The position numbers and the translations under genes are program-made. Below the pieces are notes generated by a model, which worked only from the letters and a program-made list of their open reading frames with translations, was not told the origin of the DNA and made no database searches. Positions 21,599 through 31,800 of a stretch of 64,000 bases of DNA are shown here, one piece after another; within the stretch, counting starts at the first letter, position 1, and each line of letters opens with the position of its first letter. Location: contig CM043953.1 in assembly GCA_014529385.2 (NCBI GenBank), positions 78,358,872-78,422,871 of the forward strand, read 5' to 3'. The stretch comes from Adiantum capillus-veneris. Taxonomy: Eukaryota > Streptophyta > Polypodiopsida > Polypodiales > Pteridaceae.

Positions 21599-22405
21599 GG
21601 GAAACGAGCAGGAGGAATTAGCACGAGGGGTCGCCAAGATGGGAGAAGGGGACTGATTTGTGAAGGCATTATCACACACACACTCACACAATCTCATGTG
21701 TGAAGCAAGAAGACTCTCTCTCTCTCTCTCTCCTTCTCAAGCTTTAATGGAAAGCTCATCATCTACTCCAAGCTTGTGAGAAGGGAGGCCTACACTAACA
21801 ACTCTTGGCTTTGTGATGCAAATCCAACCAAGAGCCAAGCTTCAATGCATGCTCATCTCCTCTACCATGCTAATTACTAGGCTATGCTAAGCTTTTATCA
21901 GTGATTATGTGAGGAAATATATTTCTTTCTCGTAAGACTACTCCTTCTTCCTCTCAATCTACTTTCATACCCCGCTAGCTCTCACCATCTTCGAAGGTGT
22001 GTGATGTCTTGGGTCTGAGACCGTGGGGGAATTGATGTTGTGTTTTATAAGTGTTTGCTTAGTGCTTGAAGCTTCCATCTTATTGCACTAGCTAGTTATT
22101 CAAGGAACACAAAGAATTGTATTGTAAAATGTCTCCCTTGATGGGGGAAGGAAACCTATAAGACAAAGCCTTTTGGAGGGGGGACCTGCTCCATGTGAAT
22201 CCCATCCTCAATTGTTTTTAATAACTTAATTTCTCTCTCTTTTGAAGTATTGTACATGCCTATCTAACTAGGTGTTATGCTTTTTGTTGCTCTCTCCACC
22301 CAAGCACTCTTGTTATGCTCATTTAGGAATTTATTCTAACAAAATGCTCACTATGTTCATGCTATTTTCCGCTACACACGAATTCTAGACCATTAAATGT
22401 TACAT

Positions 22406-22417
22406 TGGTATCAGAGC
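22406..22417 (+). other. Primer-binding site of Gypsy-B
   Basis: TGGTATCAGAGC one base after the 5' LTR. Confidence 0.92.
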
Positions 22418-22793
22418 ACAAGGTTTCTCTTTTCTTGCTCAAGAAGGGAGGTCCTCAAGCTAGCAATAAATGGTTGTTATTATTAATTGCCATTGAGTAA
22501 GTCGAATAGGGATTTCTCAGCCTTGCAGTGCGCCTGCCATAACGGGGCATCACCGTCGAGAGCTCTGGTCTTAATCGTGAAGTCCTACGGGCTTGCGTAC
22601 GGCTTAACCACTATTGAACTACTAGAAGCGACAGGAGCCGGTGCTATTTTGGCGTTGAAAGACTCTCTCTTCTATTCCTTGCAATTAATGGTATTCCAGC
22701 CTCGGGTACAGTAGCTTGAGTGCTTTTCTAAAGGGGTAAAGAGAAGAAGCAACTAGGGATTGAAGTGCCAAAGTACACCTAAAAGTTGTTAGA

Positions 22794-24071
22794 ATGGCTG
22801 ACCATAGTAAAGAGACTGAAATTAATGTTGATAGCTTTGAATTTACTAATGAGCAGGCTATTAATGATGCCTCTGTGCTTGCTAACTACCTTATTTCTAG
22901 GCGTCAACAGGCCATGGGCAATCAATCCCTCCAAAGTGAAGTGCAACGGCAACTATGTGCTCAAGGGATTCTTCAAGCTACCCACCATGAAGAGAGAGTA
23001 CCTAGGAAGCCTCCTTGTGAGACTTCCAAAAGAGGCCTCTCTCCGATTCAAGAAGAAAAAGAGGATGCATACGAAGGGCTCAAAAATTTGCTTCTTGATG
23101 ACCATCTCCTTCCCAAAGAAGAACTCAAGAGCCCCCACCAAAGGAACGAGAAAGAAGTGAGTCTCTTGCCACGTCGGCGGATATGGCTCCACAAAGGCGG
23201 CGGGCTAAACGCTCTCCATCACCTCCTAAACGGAGAAGACCTTCGCACACTTCTCCACACCATAAGTCAAAGAGAGATGACAAAAAGCAAGAGAAGAAAA
23301 AGGCAAGAAAGAGGTCACCCTCTTCTCCATCTTCTTTATCCTCTTCCTCTTATGAAGAAAGTGATGGTGCGGACAAAGAGAACCAAGACAAGAAAAAGGC
23401 GAGAAAGAGGTCATCCTCTTCTCCATCTTCCTCAAATTCTTCATCTTCTGAAGAAAGCGATGGTGCAACTTTTGAACCATTAAAAATAAGTGGCCATAGG
23501 AAATCCTGTGGTGCATGAAAGAGGTCATCCAAGCTCAAGAAGTTCAAAGAGGGAGGAAAGAGCATCTCTTTCCTTACCTATGATGGCACCATTGGTGCTA
23601 TGCACAAAGTTTTGGCCTTTATCCAACAATTCAATGCGACGTTTGGAGGTGAGGGCTCACGAAGTACTCTAAGCTACACCATGTAGCCATGCACTTTCAA
23701 AAGTCCACCAGGCCATGGTGGTCTAGCCTACGGGCCAACGATAAAGCCATACAAACATGGAACACTTTAAGAGCTTCCATTATAAAGCAATTTCCGGCCA
23801 CTGATGCCAAAGACAAAGTACTCACTGAATGGCAAAGCTTGAGGCTCTCTCCCTACGAATCCATTCATAAACATGTAGACAAGTTTTGGGACTTACATCT
23901 CAAAGACACTGTCTTCAAAAAGATGGATTTTGAAGAGAAAAAGCAATAATTTTGTGTGGGCTTAAGTGAAGAAATGGCGGAGAATGTCAAATCCCAAAGG
24001 CCATGCACCATATTTGTGGTTATACACCATACCATGGTGGCTTCTCGAATCAATTTCCAAACAGGGGCTAA
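22794..24071 (+). pseudogene. Gypsy-B first gag copy, truncated
   Basis: Starts MADHSKETEINVDSFEF, aligned with the Gypsy-A Gag start. A one-base loss near 23100-23108 shifts the frame. The RS-like domain continues in another frame (PSPPKRRRPSH, two 96-bp-spaced units of KKKARKRS-Ser-rich-EESDGA). The capsid part (YESIHKHVDKFWDL) reaches 24071. There it joins directly to LTR sequence, so zinc knuckle, protease and pol are absent from this copy. Confidence 0.88.
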
Positions 24072-24697
24072 GAGAAGGGAGGCCTACACCAACAACTCTT
24101 GCCTTTGTGATGCAAATCCCAACCACGAGCCAAGCTTCAATGCATGCTCACCTCCTCTACCATGCTAATTACTAATCTATGCTGAGCTTTTATGAGTGAT
24201 TATGTTAGGAGATATATTTCTTTCTCATAAGACTACCCCTTCTTCCTCTCAATCTACTCTCATAGCCCGCTAGCTCTCACAGTCTTTGAAGGTGTGTGAG
24301 GTCTTGGGTCTGAGACTGTGAGGGAATTGATGTTGTGTTTTATAAGTGTTTGCTTAGTGCTTGAAGCTTCCATCTTCATTGCACTAGCAATGAAGATGGA
24401 AGGAACACAAAGAATTGTATTGTAAAACGTCTCCCTTGATGGGGGAAACCTATAATACAAAGCCTTTTGGAGAGGGGATCAGCTCCATATAAATCCGGTC
24501 CTCAACTATTGTCAATAGCTTAATTTCTCTCTTTTTTGAAGTATTGTACATGCCTATCTAACTAGGCATTATGCTTTTTGTTGCTCTCTCCACCCAAGCA
24601 CTCTTGTTATGCTGATTAGGAATCTATTCTAATGAAATGCTCACTATGTTCATGTTATTTTCCGCTACACACAGATTCTAGGCCATCAAATGTTACA
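24072..24697 (+). repeat. Internal, left-truncated LTR of Gypsy-B
   Basis: Begins inside the LTR, at the position equal to about 21779, and runs to TGTTACA. A PBS variant TGGTATTAGAGC follows at 24699-24710. The join with gag shares GAGAA. It contains a perfect 16-bp-stem hairpin at 24367-24402 that other copies lack. Confidence 0.9.
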
Positions 24698-25087
24698 TTG
24701 GTATTAGAGCACAAGGTTTCTCTTTTCTTACTCAAGAAGGGAGGTCCTCAAGCTAGCTATAAATAGTTGTTATTATTAATTGCGATTGAGTAAGTAGAAT
24801 AGAGATTTCTCAGCCTTGCAGTGTGCCTACCTTCGTGCAGATAACATGGCATCAACGTCAAGAGCTATGGTCTTAATAGTGGAGTCCTACGGGGCTTGAC
24901 CACTATTAAGCTATTGGAAGCTTAACAGGACCCGGTGCTGTTTTAGTGTTGAAAGACCCTCTCTTCTATTCCTTGCAATTAATGGTATTCGAGCCACGGG
25001 TACAGTAGCTTGAGTGTTTTTTCAAATGGGTAAAGAGGAGTAGCAACTAGGGCTTGAAGTGCCAAAGTACACCTAAAAGTTGTTAGA

Positions 25088-26179
25088 ATGGCTGACAATA
25101 GTAAAGAGAGTGAAACTAATGTTGATAGCTTTGATTTTGCTAATGAGTAGGCTACTAATGATGCCCATATGCTTGTTAACTACCTTGTTTCTAGGCTTCA
25201 ACATGTCATGGGCAATCCATCCCTCCAAAGTGAAGTGCAATGGTAGCTACATGCTCAAGGTATTCTTCAAGCTCCCTACCATGAAGAGAGAGTACCTAGG
25301 AAGCCTCCTTGTGAGACTTCCAAAAGAGGCCTCTCTCCGATTCGGGAAGAAAAAGAGGATCCATACGAAGGGCTCAAAAATTTTCTCCTTCATGATGCAT
25401 CTCCTTCCCAAAGGAGAACTCAAGAGCCCCCATCAAAGGAGCGAGAAAGAAGCGAGTCTCCTACCACCTCGGCAAAGATGGCTCCACGAAGACAATGGGC
25501 TAAATGCTCTCCATCACCTCCTAAACGGAGAAGACCTTCACACACTTCTCCACACCATAATTCAAAGAGGGATGACAAAAAGAAAGAGAAGAAAAAGGGG
25601 AGAAAGAGGTCACCCTCTTCTCCATCTTCTTCATCCTCTTCCTCTTATGAAGAAAGTGATTATGCGGACAAAGACAACCAAGGCAAGAAAAAGGTGAGAA
25701 AGAGATCATCCTCTTCTCCATCTTCCTCAAATTCTTCATCTTTTGAAGAAAGCAATGGTGCAACTTTTGAACCATAAAAAAGAGAGGCCATAGGAAATGC
25801 TATGCCACGTGGAAGAGTTTATTCAAGCTCAAGAAGTTCAAAGAGGGAGAAAAGAGCATCTCTTTCCTTACCTACGATGGCACCTTTGGTGCTACGGACA
25901 AAGTTATCCAACAATTTGATGCGGGCTTTGGAGGTGAGGGCTTCATGGAGTCCTCTAAGCTACGCCATGTATCCATGCACTTTCAAAAGTCCGCCAAGCA
26001 ATGGTGGTCTAGCCTATAGGCCAACGCTGAAGCCCCACAAACATGGAAAGCTTTAAGAGCTTCCGTTATGAAGCAATTTTTGGCCACCGATGCCAAAGAC
26101 AAAGTACTCACCGCATGGTGAATCTTGAAGCTCTCTCCCTCTATGAATCCATTCATAAATATATAGACAAGTTTTGGGA
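25088..26179 (+). pseudogene. Gypsy-B second gag copy, cut by Gypsy-F
   Basis: Starts MADNSKESETNVDSFDF and stays in one frame to 25777 with two internal stops (after FANE and after EVQW). It carries the RS-like domain (KKGRKRSPSSPSSS and KKVRKRSSSSPSSS). The capsid domain continues to KFW at about 26175, where Gypsy-F is inserted. Coding resumes at 45280. Gypsy-A shows the empty site (TTTTGGGACTTAC at about 10807-10820). Confidence 0.88.
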
Positions 26180-26454
26180 TGTGCGCGTATGTCGCACGTG
26201 TCAATGCAAGGAACTTGCCGATACACAGCGTGCGAGCCACAAATGGCTCCAAGCACACAACAACCCTAAACTAGCAAGATCAAAGATGGAATTGGTGTGT
26301 CACTCACCGCTCTATGCTTCCTTTCGTGGAGGATTCCTCGCCGCGAAGAAGAGGGAGACGCCGCTATGTCGGGCTCAACTGCCTCGCCGCCATCGTGCCG
26401 TCGCAATGCTCGATCGCACACACTCTCATACTCTCTCTCTCTCTCTCTCTCACG

Positions 26455-26513
<59 letters not shown>

Positions 26514-26829
26514 GGAGATGGAGAAGAAGAAGATGGAGATGGAGCAAGAGCACTCTTCAATTGCACAAATGAGAGAATGAGTGAATTTTAGGTTTAGTTG
26601 ACTTTTATATGAGCTCGCCCCATTCACACTTGGGCGCCCATGCTTAGCCAAATAATCCCTTGAGTGTTCCAGTTAGAGTGCGCCTCTCATCCGGCGATCA
26701 CTCTTACCCTTTTCCTATTGAACCGACAAGCCCGGTACCTGACTCTACCAAATAAATAATACAATGTCCACCGTAGGTTACAACGTCCGTCGTAGGTGAT
26801 AGGGTGTCCGTGAGCCGTGAGGGTTAACA
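26180..26829 (-). repeat. 3' LTR of Gypsy-F (650 bp)
   Basis: TGTGCGCG to GGTTAACA on the plus strand, with CT then CA repeats at about 26421-26512. Matches 44669-45274, whose repeats are shorter. Confidence 0.94.
26421..26512. repeat. (CT)n then (CA)n microsatellites in Gypsy-F 3' LTR
   Basis: About 12 CT units then about 27 CA units. The other LTR has similar CT but only about 8 interrupted CA units at 44938-44961. Confidence 0.95.
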
Positions 26830-28201
26830 TGCCTCCCTTCCTGATGTAGATTCCGTCCTCGGAAGCTATTGAATTGAAGCTCGTTCGTGAAGGTGGAATA
26901 GCATTTGAGATGAATGTCCTTAGCCTTCTTCAGTCACTGCAAAATCAAACAACATTGGCACAGTAATTGCATTCTTATAAGCGATTAAAAAGCATATGCA
27001 ATTTCAGGCAGACAAATTGATTGGTAACAGAATTTTAAACAATTTGTCAGCAATAAACATTAAATTGCAATATAATCAAATCAATAAACAGATGTAAAGG
27101 TAAAAAATTAAACAAGTATGGGATCGCTAATTTAATGGTCGAAAGGCACTAGAGATCGACTATTAATACCATGGGTAAGCTTCTTTATTTTCTCTGGTCA
27201 ATTAAGTTGTTTAATCGCGAGAGCCAAGTATTTCATGTTCGAGGGCTGACTAGAGGCTATACCTAGAAGACCTTGTAGTTAAGCTACAATAAAAGGAATT
27301 TCTTATGAAATCATCGCCTGACTGATTACCTTTTCTTTGACCCCCCAAAGTCTTTTCATAGTGATTCAATTTTGATGTGTGCTTATTTTGTATGCCTTGG
27401 GTTTTTTGCCTTTCAAGGAAAAGCGCCCACACTGGGAACCTCTAGGGCTCTAGTACCATAGGCGATACATGTGAGTGAAGTACCCAATCAAGTTGAGATT
27501 TCTCTTTCAGCTTAAGATTTTACAATGTGGCACTTTGATTTTTTGTTTGTTCATTTTCAGCATTTTAATTTTGTAACTTTGGGGGTTCATATAACACTGA
27601 TAAACCTCCCCAAGCTCATCACACAAGTAAACTCCCTTTATAATACTTAAGCTAAATGTCAATAGGGTCAAGCCCACTAGAAAGCCCTAGTACATTTCAC
27701 ACAATGCTGCCTAAATCGGATTAAGAACCTAAGTAACCATTGATTATTAGGAAGGCATTCCCCATGGTATTAAGAGAAGATCTCTAATACCTAACTTGGT
27801 CAAACTAGCTTAGTCGGACTGCTTGATTTTTAAATCTAGACAAGTGATTATGACAAAAAATTCATTGAATTTAATGTTTGGTACTAAGCAAATGCGCTGA
27901 ATATTATGCTACCAATCACAATCAAAGCAGACAAACATGGATGCAAAAAGATAAGGGGCAATGCTAATGAACAAGAAACACCTGTTTGTGTCGATGGTCG
28001 CGCTTGATTTGAAGTGTGAATGAGAGAAAGATCCTATGAAGGTCCAAATCCTAACAACAGCAACACGTTCCTGTACACACTAAGAAACACAAAGAATACC
28101 TCTAGGAGGCACATCAGTGGGAAAAGGTACCAACACTTATTGAACACAACAAAAGAAACATAAGGAATCCTAACCTAATTATTTGCACTCCCCCTAGAGA
28201 G
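26830..28201 (-). other. Gypsy-F 3' noncoding region and polypurine tract
   Basis: Plus-strand TGCCTCCCTTCCT (26830-26842) is the purine tract AGGAAGGGAGGCA on the minus strand, abutting the LTR. The remaining ~1.35 kb has no convincing coding frame. Confidence 0.75.
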
Positions 28202-28624
28202 TCAAGGGAATAGGATATTGTAGAGATTGGGGGGAAACCCTAAGGCTAAACCCCTATCCTCGTCGTCGAGATAAACAAAGTCATCATCCATGAGACCATA
28301 TGTGCCATCCGTGTAGTCATGTAAATCTTCTTCTTCATCATAGGTACCCATGTTTACTAAGAAGGTCACTAGACGCCTATAGTCGTCTTGGTCAAAAGGA
28401 TAGGCTTGTGCAATGGGAGAAACGCTCTCTACTAAGTATGGATCAGTCGTGGTCAAGAGACGTATCAGCTACTCTAACTCCTCAAAATTCCTCTCACATG
28501 CTAGCGTACTTACCAAATCACATTCACATGCAAGCACCGGAAAGACCATGTGAAACATTTGTGAAAAGTAACGAGGGTACCTCTCACCCAAGGCAGGAGT
28601 GGATGACTCTAGCGTACTAGCCAT
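28202..28624 (-). pseudogene. Small acidic ORF near the 3' end of Gypsy-F
   Basis: One frame with a single in-frame TAG at about 28469-28471. The start MASTLESSTPALGERYP at about 28624 is plausible. After the stop comes an acidic part (TYDEEEDLHDYTDG, DDDFVYLDDEDRG). About 140 codons. I do not recognise it. It lies where envelope-like ORFs are found in Athila elements, but I see no transmembrane segment that would support that. Confidence 0.45.
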
Positions 28625-28870
28625 ATCTGTACACGCAAATAGATGATGGTTAGAGTGCAAATATTACAAGGGTCGTGTTCTTGTGCATAATGTGTTTTTA
28701 TGATTTTGTGTTATGGCTCTTGCTCTTTTACTTTTTAATCTTGTTTTTGGGAGTATAAGGATTATATATACATTCCCTAAGATTGGAGATTAAGAGGTCA
28801 GGGAGAAAGGTTGAGAGAGAAGCAAGTGAATGATGGATGTCAACAAACACTCCCCCCTTCCTTGGGTAGA

Positions 28871-29509
28871 TCATACGGTTTGAAATGATGTCGTCACCCT
28901 TTGAAACCAATTGTTCCAAGTTGTTATAGGTGAAGGCTTTAACCAATAGTTTTCGACCGCTCTATGAGTTTCATCTAGTTGCAAGGGTGGTAAGGTACTC
29001 TCCCATGGTTTTATTTGCAACATCGTTGTAGGTGGTGAACTTAAAACGGGAGGTGTAAACTCTTTCTTGCTTGTATAGATATGTACAATGGTAGGTGGAG
29101 GTTGTGTCGAAGCTTCTATTTCCGTATAGGAACTACATGAAGAGCAAGAGGCTTCATTTGCTTTCCCTGTTCCTGAGCTAGGTGGAACAAATCGTTCTTT
29201 CTTTGGTACCCAAACTAGATCTGCAGAGGGTGTGTCGCATTCCGTGATTTTTTCCTTTCCACGATCTTCAATTTGTTTTGGAGCCACAAGATTGAGCTCA
29301 CATGGGCCCGGTGACAAGTAAGAGCACAATTTACGTTTTGGCACCCAGATTTGATCATTTCCTTCATAGTAGCCTTGGGCTTCCAATAGTTTTTTAGGAA
29401 TCCAACGCAACATTTCTTGACATTTCTTGGGGCGAATGGGACGTCTCTTACGAGGCTCCTGTCTTTTAGCATTGGCTATGGTTGCTAAAGAAGCTTTAGG
29501 GACCCATTG
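28871..29509 (-). pseudogene. Gypsy-F region with W-[VI]-P-K repeats
   Basis: Four motifs in one frame: QWVPKASL (about 29494-29509), RWIPKKLL (about 29391-29407), IWVPKRKL (about 29335-29351) and VWVPKKER (about 29201-29215). A basic stretch (EPRKRRPIRPKKC) lies between the first two. A Ser/Pro-rich tail follows (SCSSCSSYTEIEASTQPPP). The frame stops at 28871. No family is recognised. It lies downstream of the second protease-like domain and may be part of the same polyprotein. Confidence 0.5.
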
Positions 29510-29730
29510 TATGTTTTCTTTGTTATATTGGGATGGGTCTTGTGGGTCTCAAGCTTTATTTCAGCTACATCAGTTGAAGCTCTACAGACTCGGGCTATGG
29601 GGACATATGGTTCAACCTCTTGGACATGCAATGTTTTGGGTTTTATTTCCTTAAGAGGCAATATCTCAGGGACTATGGCTTGTGTGGCAGGGCTAAGAGT
29701 TGGTTTCTATGTTGTGACACCCCCTGTCCC

Positions 29731-30469
29731 CCAATCAATAGTGCATTTGGTGGCTATCATCCACGTGCGTCCTAGGTTCATATTACCCTCCATAGTTCCA
29801 ACAGGCATGACCAAAAAGTCTTGAGCTACAACCCCATTGTCATAACTGACAGAAGTGTGTCAGATTCCAAAAACTACAGTTTTTTTCTTGTGATAATACT
29901 CTCAGATAGAGGTGGCTTCCCTAACTGACACCACACCCCATTGATAGCAGATTATATTTAGCACCCGTGTCCAATAAGGCGTTATATAGTACTTTTCCAT
30001 AGGTGCTGTTTAGCTCAATAGGGTATCGTAGAGGTGTGTCAGAGTCCAACCAATCCTCATCGATTTCAACGTGGAATGCATGTGTGACTCCAAGGTTAGC
30101 CTCTGGTTTTCGTCTTATACGTTGTTGTCGCTCCTTAGCCTCAGCTTGAGCCTGTATCTTATTCAATTCTATTTGTGCCTTGGCTGCTTTTTTTGTATGG
30201 ATGGCACGCAACTTCTCTTGGCTTATAGGATCATAGTATCTTTTAAATTTTCTCCCATTGAGGAATCCAATGGTTTCAACTCCATCAAGAGTCTCCACAC
30301 GAATGGTTCCTTGTGGGGCGATCTCACATACTCTATATAGTCCTTTTCCCGCATATTTCAACTTTTTCTTTTCGTTACGCACTCCATACATAAGGACTTT
30401 ATCACCAACATTGATATCTTTGTTCTTTAGATGACGGTCAAACCATTTCTTTCTCCTATCTTTCTCCAC
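29731..30469 (-). pseudogene. Integrase C-terminus fused to a second retropepsin-like domain (Gypsy-F)
   Basis: The frame opens with integrase C-terminal sequence (KWFDRHLKNKDINVGDKVL, RKFKRYYDPIS), then a charged Ala/Glu/Gln-rich coil of about 40 residues (QAQAEAKERQQRIRRK). In the same frame comes YNALLDTGAKYNLLS, with the D-T-G-A active-site motif at 29960-29971. After a frameshift near 29945 a typical next strand can be read (VWCQLGKPPLSES). After another stop there is NMNLGRTWM...CTIDW ending at 29731, which resembles the ILGRPW-type end of retropepsins. All core parts are in the right order over about 80 residues. This is separate from the element's usual protease at 39535-40578. Confidence 0.65.
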
Positions 30470-31514
30470 AAGTGCATAGCTAATTGCCTCTCTTCATCTA
30501 GCCTTTCAAGGATATATAATCACTCAACTAAGGGGTTACCATCCCAACCTTCTTGAGGAGCTACTCGAAGACTAAGAACGACAAACTCCCATGGCATAAC
30601 CGCTTCTTGGCCATACACCATCTTGAATGGTGTGCAGTTAATGGAAACTTTATACACAGTACGATAAGCCCATAGAGATGATGTAAGCTTTAAATCCCAA
30701 TCTGTGCGATGAGCTTCCACCGTTTTGGTTAAGATAGAGATTAAGGTCTTATTGGTGCTCTCAGCTTGGCCATTTGCTTGTGGATAATAAGGTGTGGATT
30801 TATGGTGAGCTATCATAAAGTTGGTAGTGGGTTCTTTTATTACCCATTTATAAAATGAGTACCATTGTCACTTACAATCTCAAAGGGACAACCAAATCTT
30901 GTAATAATGTTCTCAAAGAGAAACTTGGCAATTGACCTCGCATCAGCCTTACGTGTCACCTTGGCTTTCGCCCACTTTGTCACATAGTCAGTGGCAATGA
31001 TAATATATAGAGATTGAGTGCTACGAGCTGCCGGACTAATTGGGCCTACAAAGTCCAAACCCCATTTTTGAAATGGTTGAGTCACTTTAACAGGATGTAA
31101 GGGCATCCTATCCTTTTGTTGTGTGATCTTGTAACGTTGGCATTCATCACATCCTTTTGCAAAAAGTGATGCATCCTTAAATAAGGTTAGCCACCAATAG
31201 CCTGATTGCAACACCTTTCTAGTTGTTAGTTCCCCTGAGAAATGTCCTCCGGCTATACCCATGTGGGCTTCCTGCAGTATGTATAAATACTCATCCTCAC
31301 GGGCACAACGTCTAAGAATATCATCCTTCCCTAGCCTGTAGAGAGTTCCCGCAATGAGAGAGTAAGGTTCACATTATTTTAACAGTTTTCGAGATCTGTC
31401 TTTACGAAGCTCTTTGGGAGGAAAACCATTAACTAGAAAGTTCATAATCTTCTCACTCCATTCAAGTATGGTTTCGACTAGGAATAGAGAAGTATCAGGC
31501 AATTCATCATCGAC
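30470..31514 (-). pseudogene. Gypsy-F integrase
   Basis: Resumes right after Copia-C (EKIMNFLVNGFPPKELRKD). The HHCC zinc domain includes HMGIAGGHFSGE and CDECQRYK. The catalytic triad is D in GLDFVGPISP, D in VSDNGTHF (about 30860-30870) and E in QANGQAES (about 30768). A frameshift lies near 30840 and another near 30520. The catalytic sites themselves are intact. Confidence 0.88.
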
Positions 31515-31519
31515 TCCAG

Positions 31520-31711
31520 TGAAGGAGTACGAGCGGAAGTGCGACGTGAGAGAGAGTGCGAGAAGAAGAGCACGACGATATGGTGAATTCGCTCTACTAT
31601 AATGTGTAGAGCATAGTGAGTTCTTATTAGGTTTTTACAAAAGAATATGTGTACATACCTGGCAGCCCGCCCACTTACCTGGGCGACCACATTGGGCTTT
31701 ATACCCCAACA
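31520..31711 (-). repeat. 3' LTR of Copia-C (192 bp)
   Basis: TGAAGGAG to CCCCAACA. The plus-strand ACCTCCCACTT at 31712-31722 is the adjacent polypurine tract. Confidence 0.95.
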
Positions 31712-31800
31712 ACCTCCCACTTAAAGTCCAATGTGGTACTTTAAGTGTGAGAGAAGCTACTATACGAGCTAATATACAAGAGATGTAGAGAAGTGATGTA

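Noticed and set aside
26266-26651. Open frames with long Thr-His, Cys-Val or Arg-Glu repeats
   Set aside because: Translations of the CT/CA microsatellites in the Gypsy-F LTR. The same applies to 20926-21198, 44755-45040 and 50915-51258.
30071-30340. Hydrophobic plus-strand frame as an envelope-like ORF
   Set aside because: Antisense to the integrase C-terminus of Gypsy-F, which has clear coding features on the minus strand.
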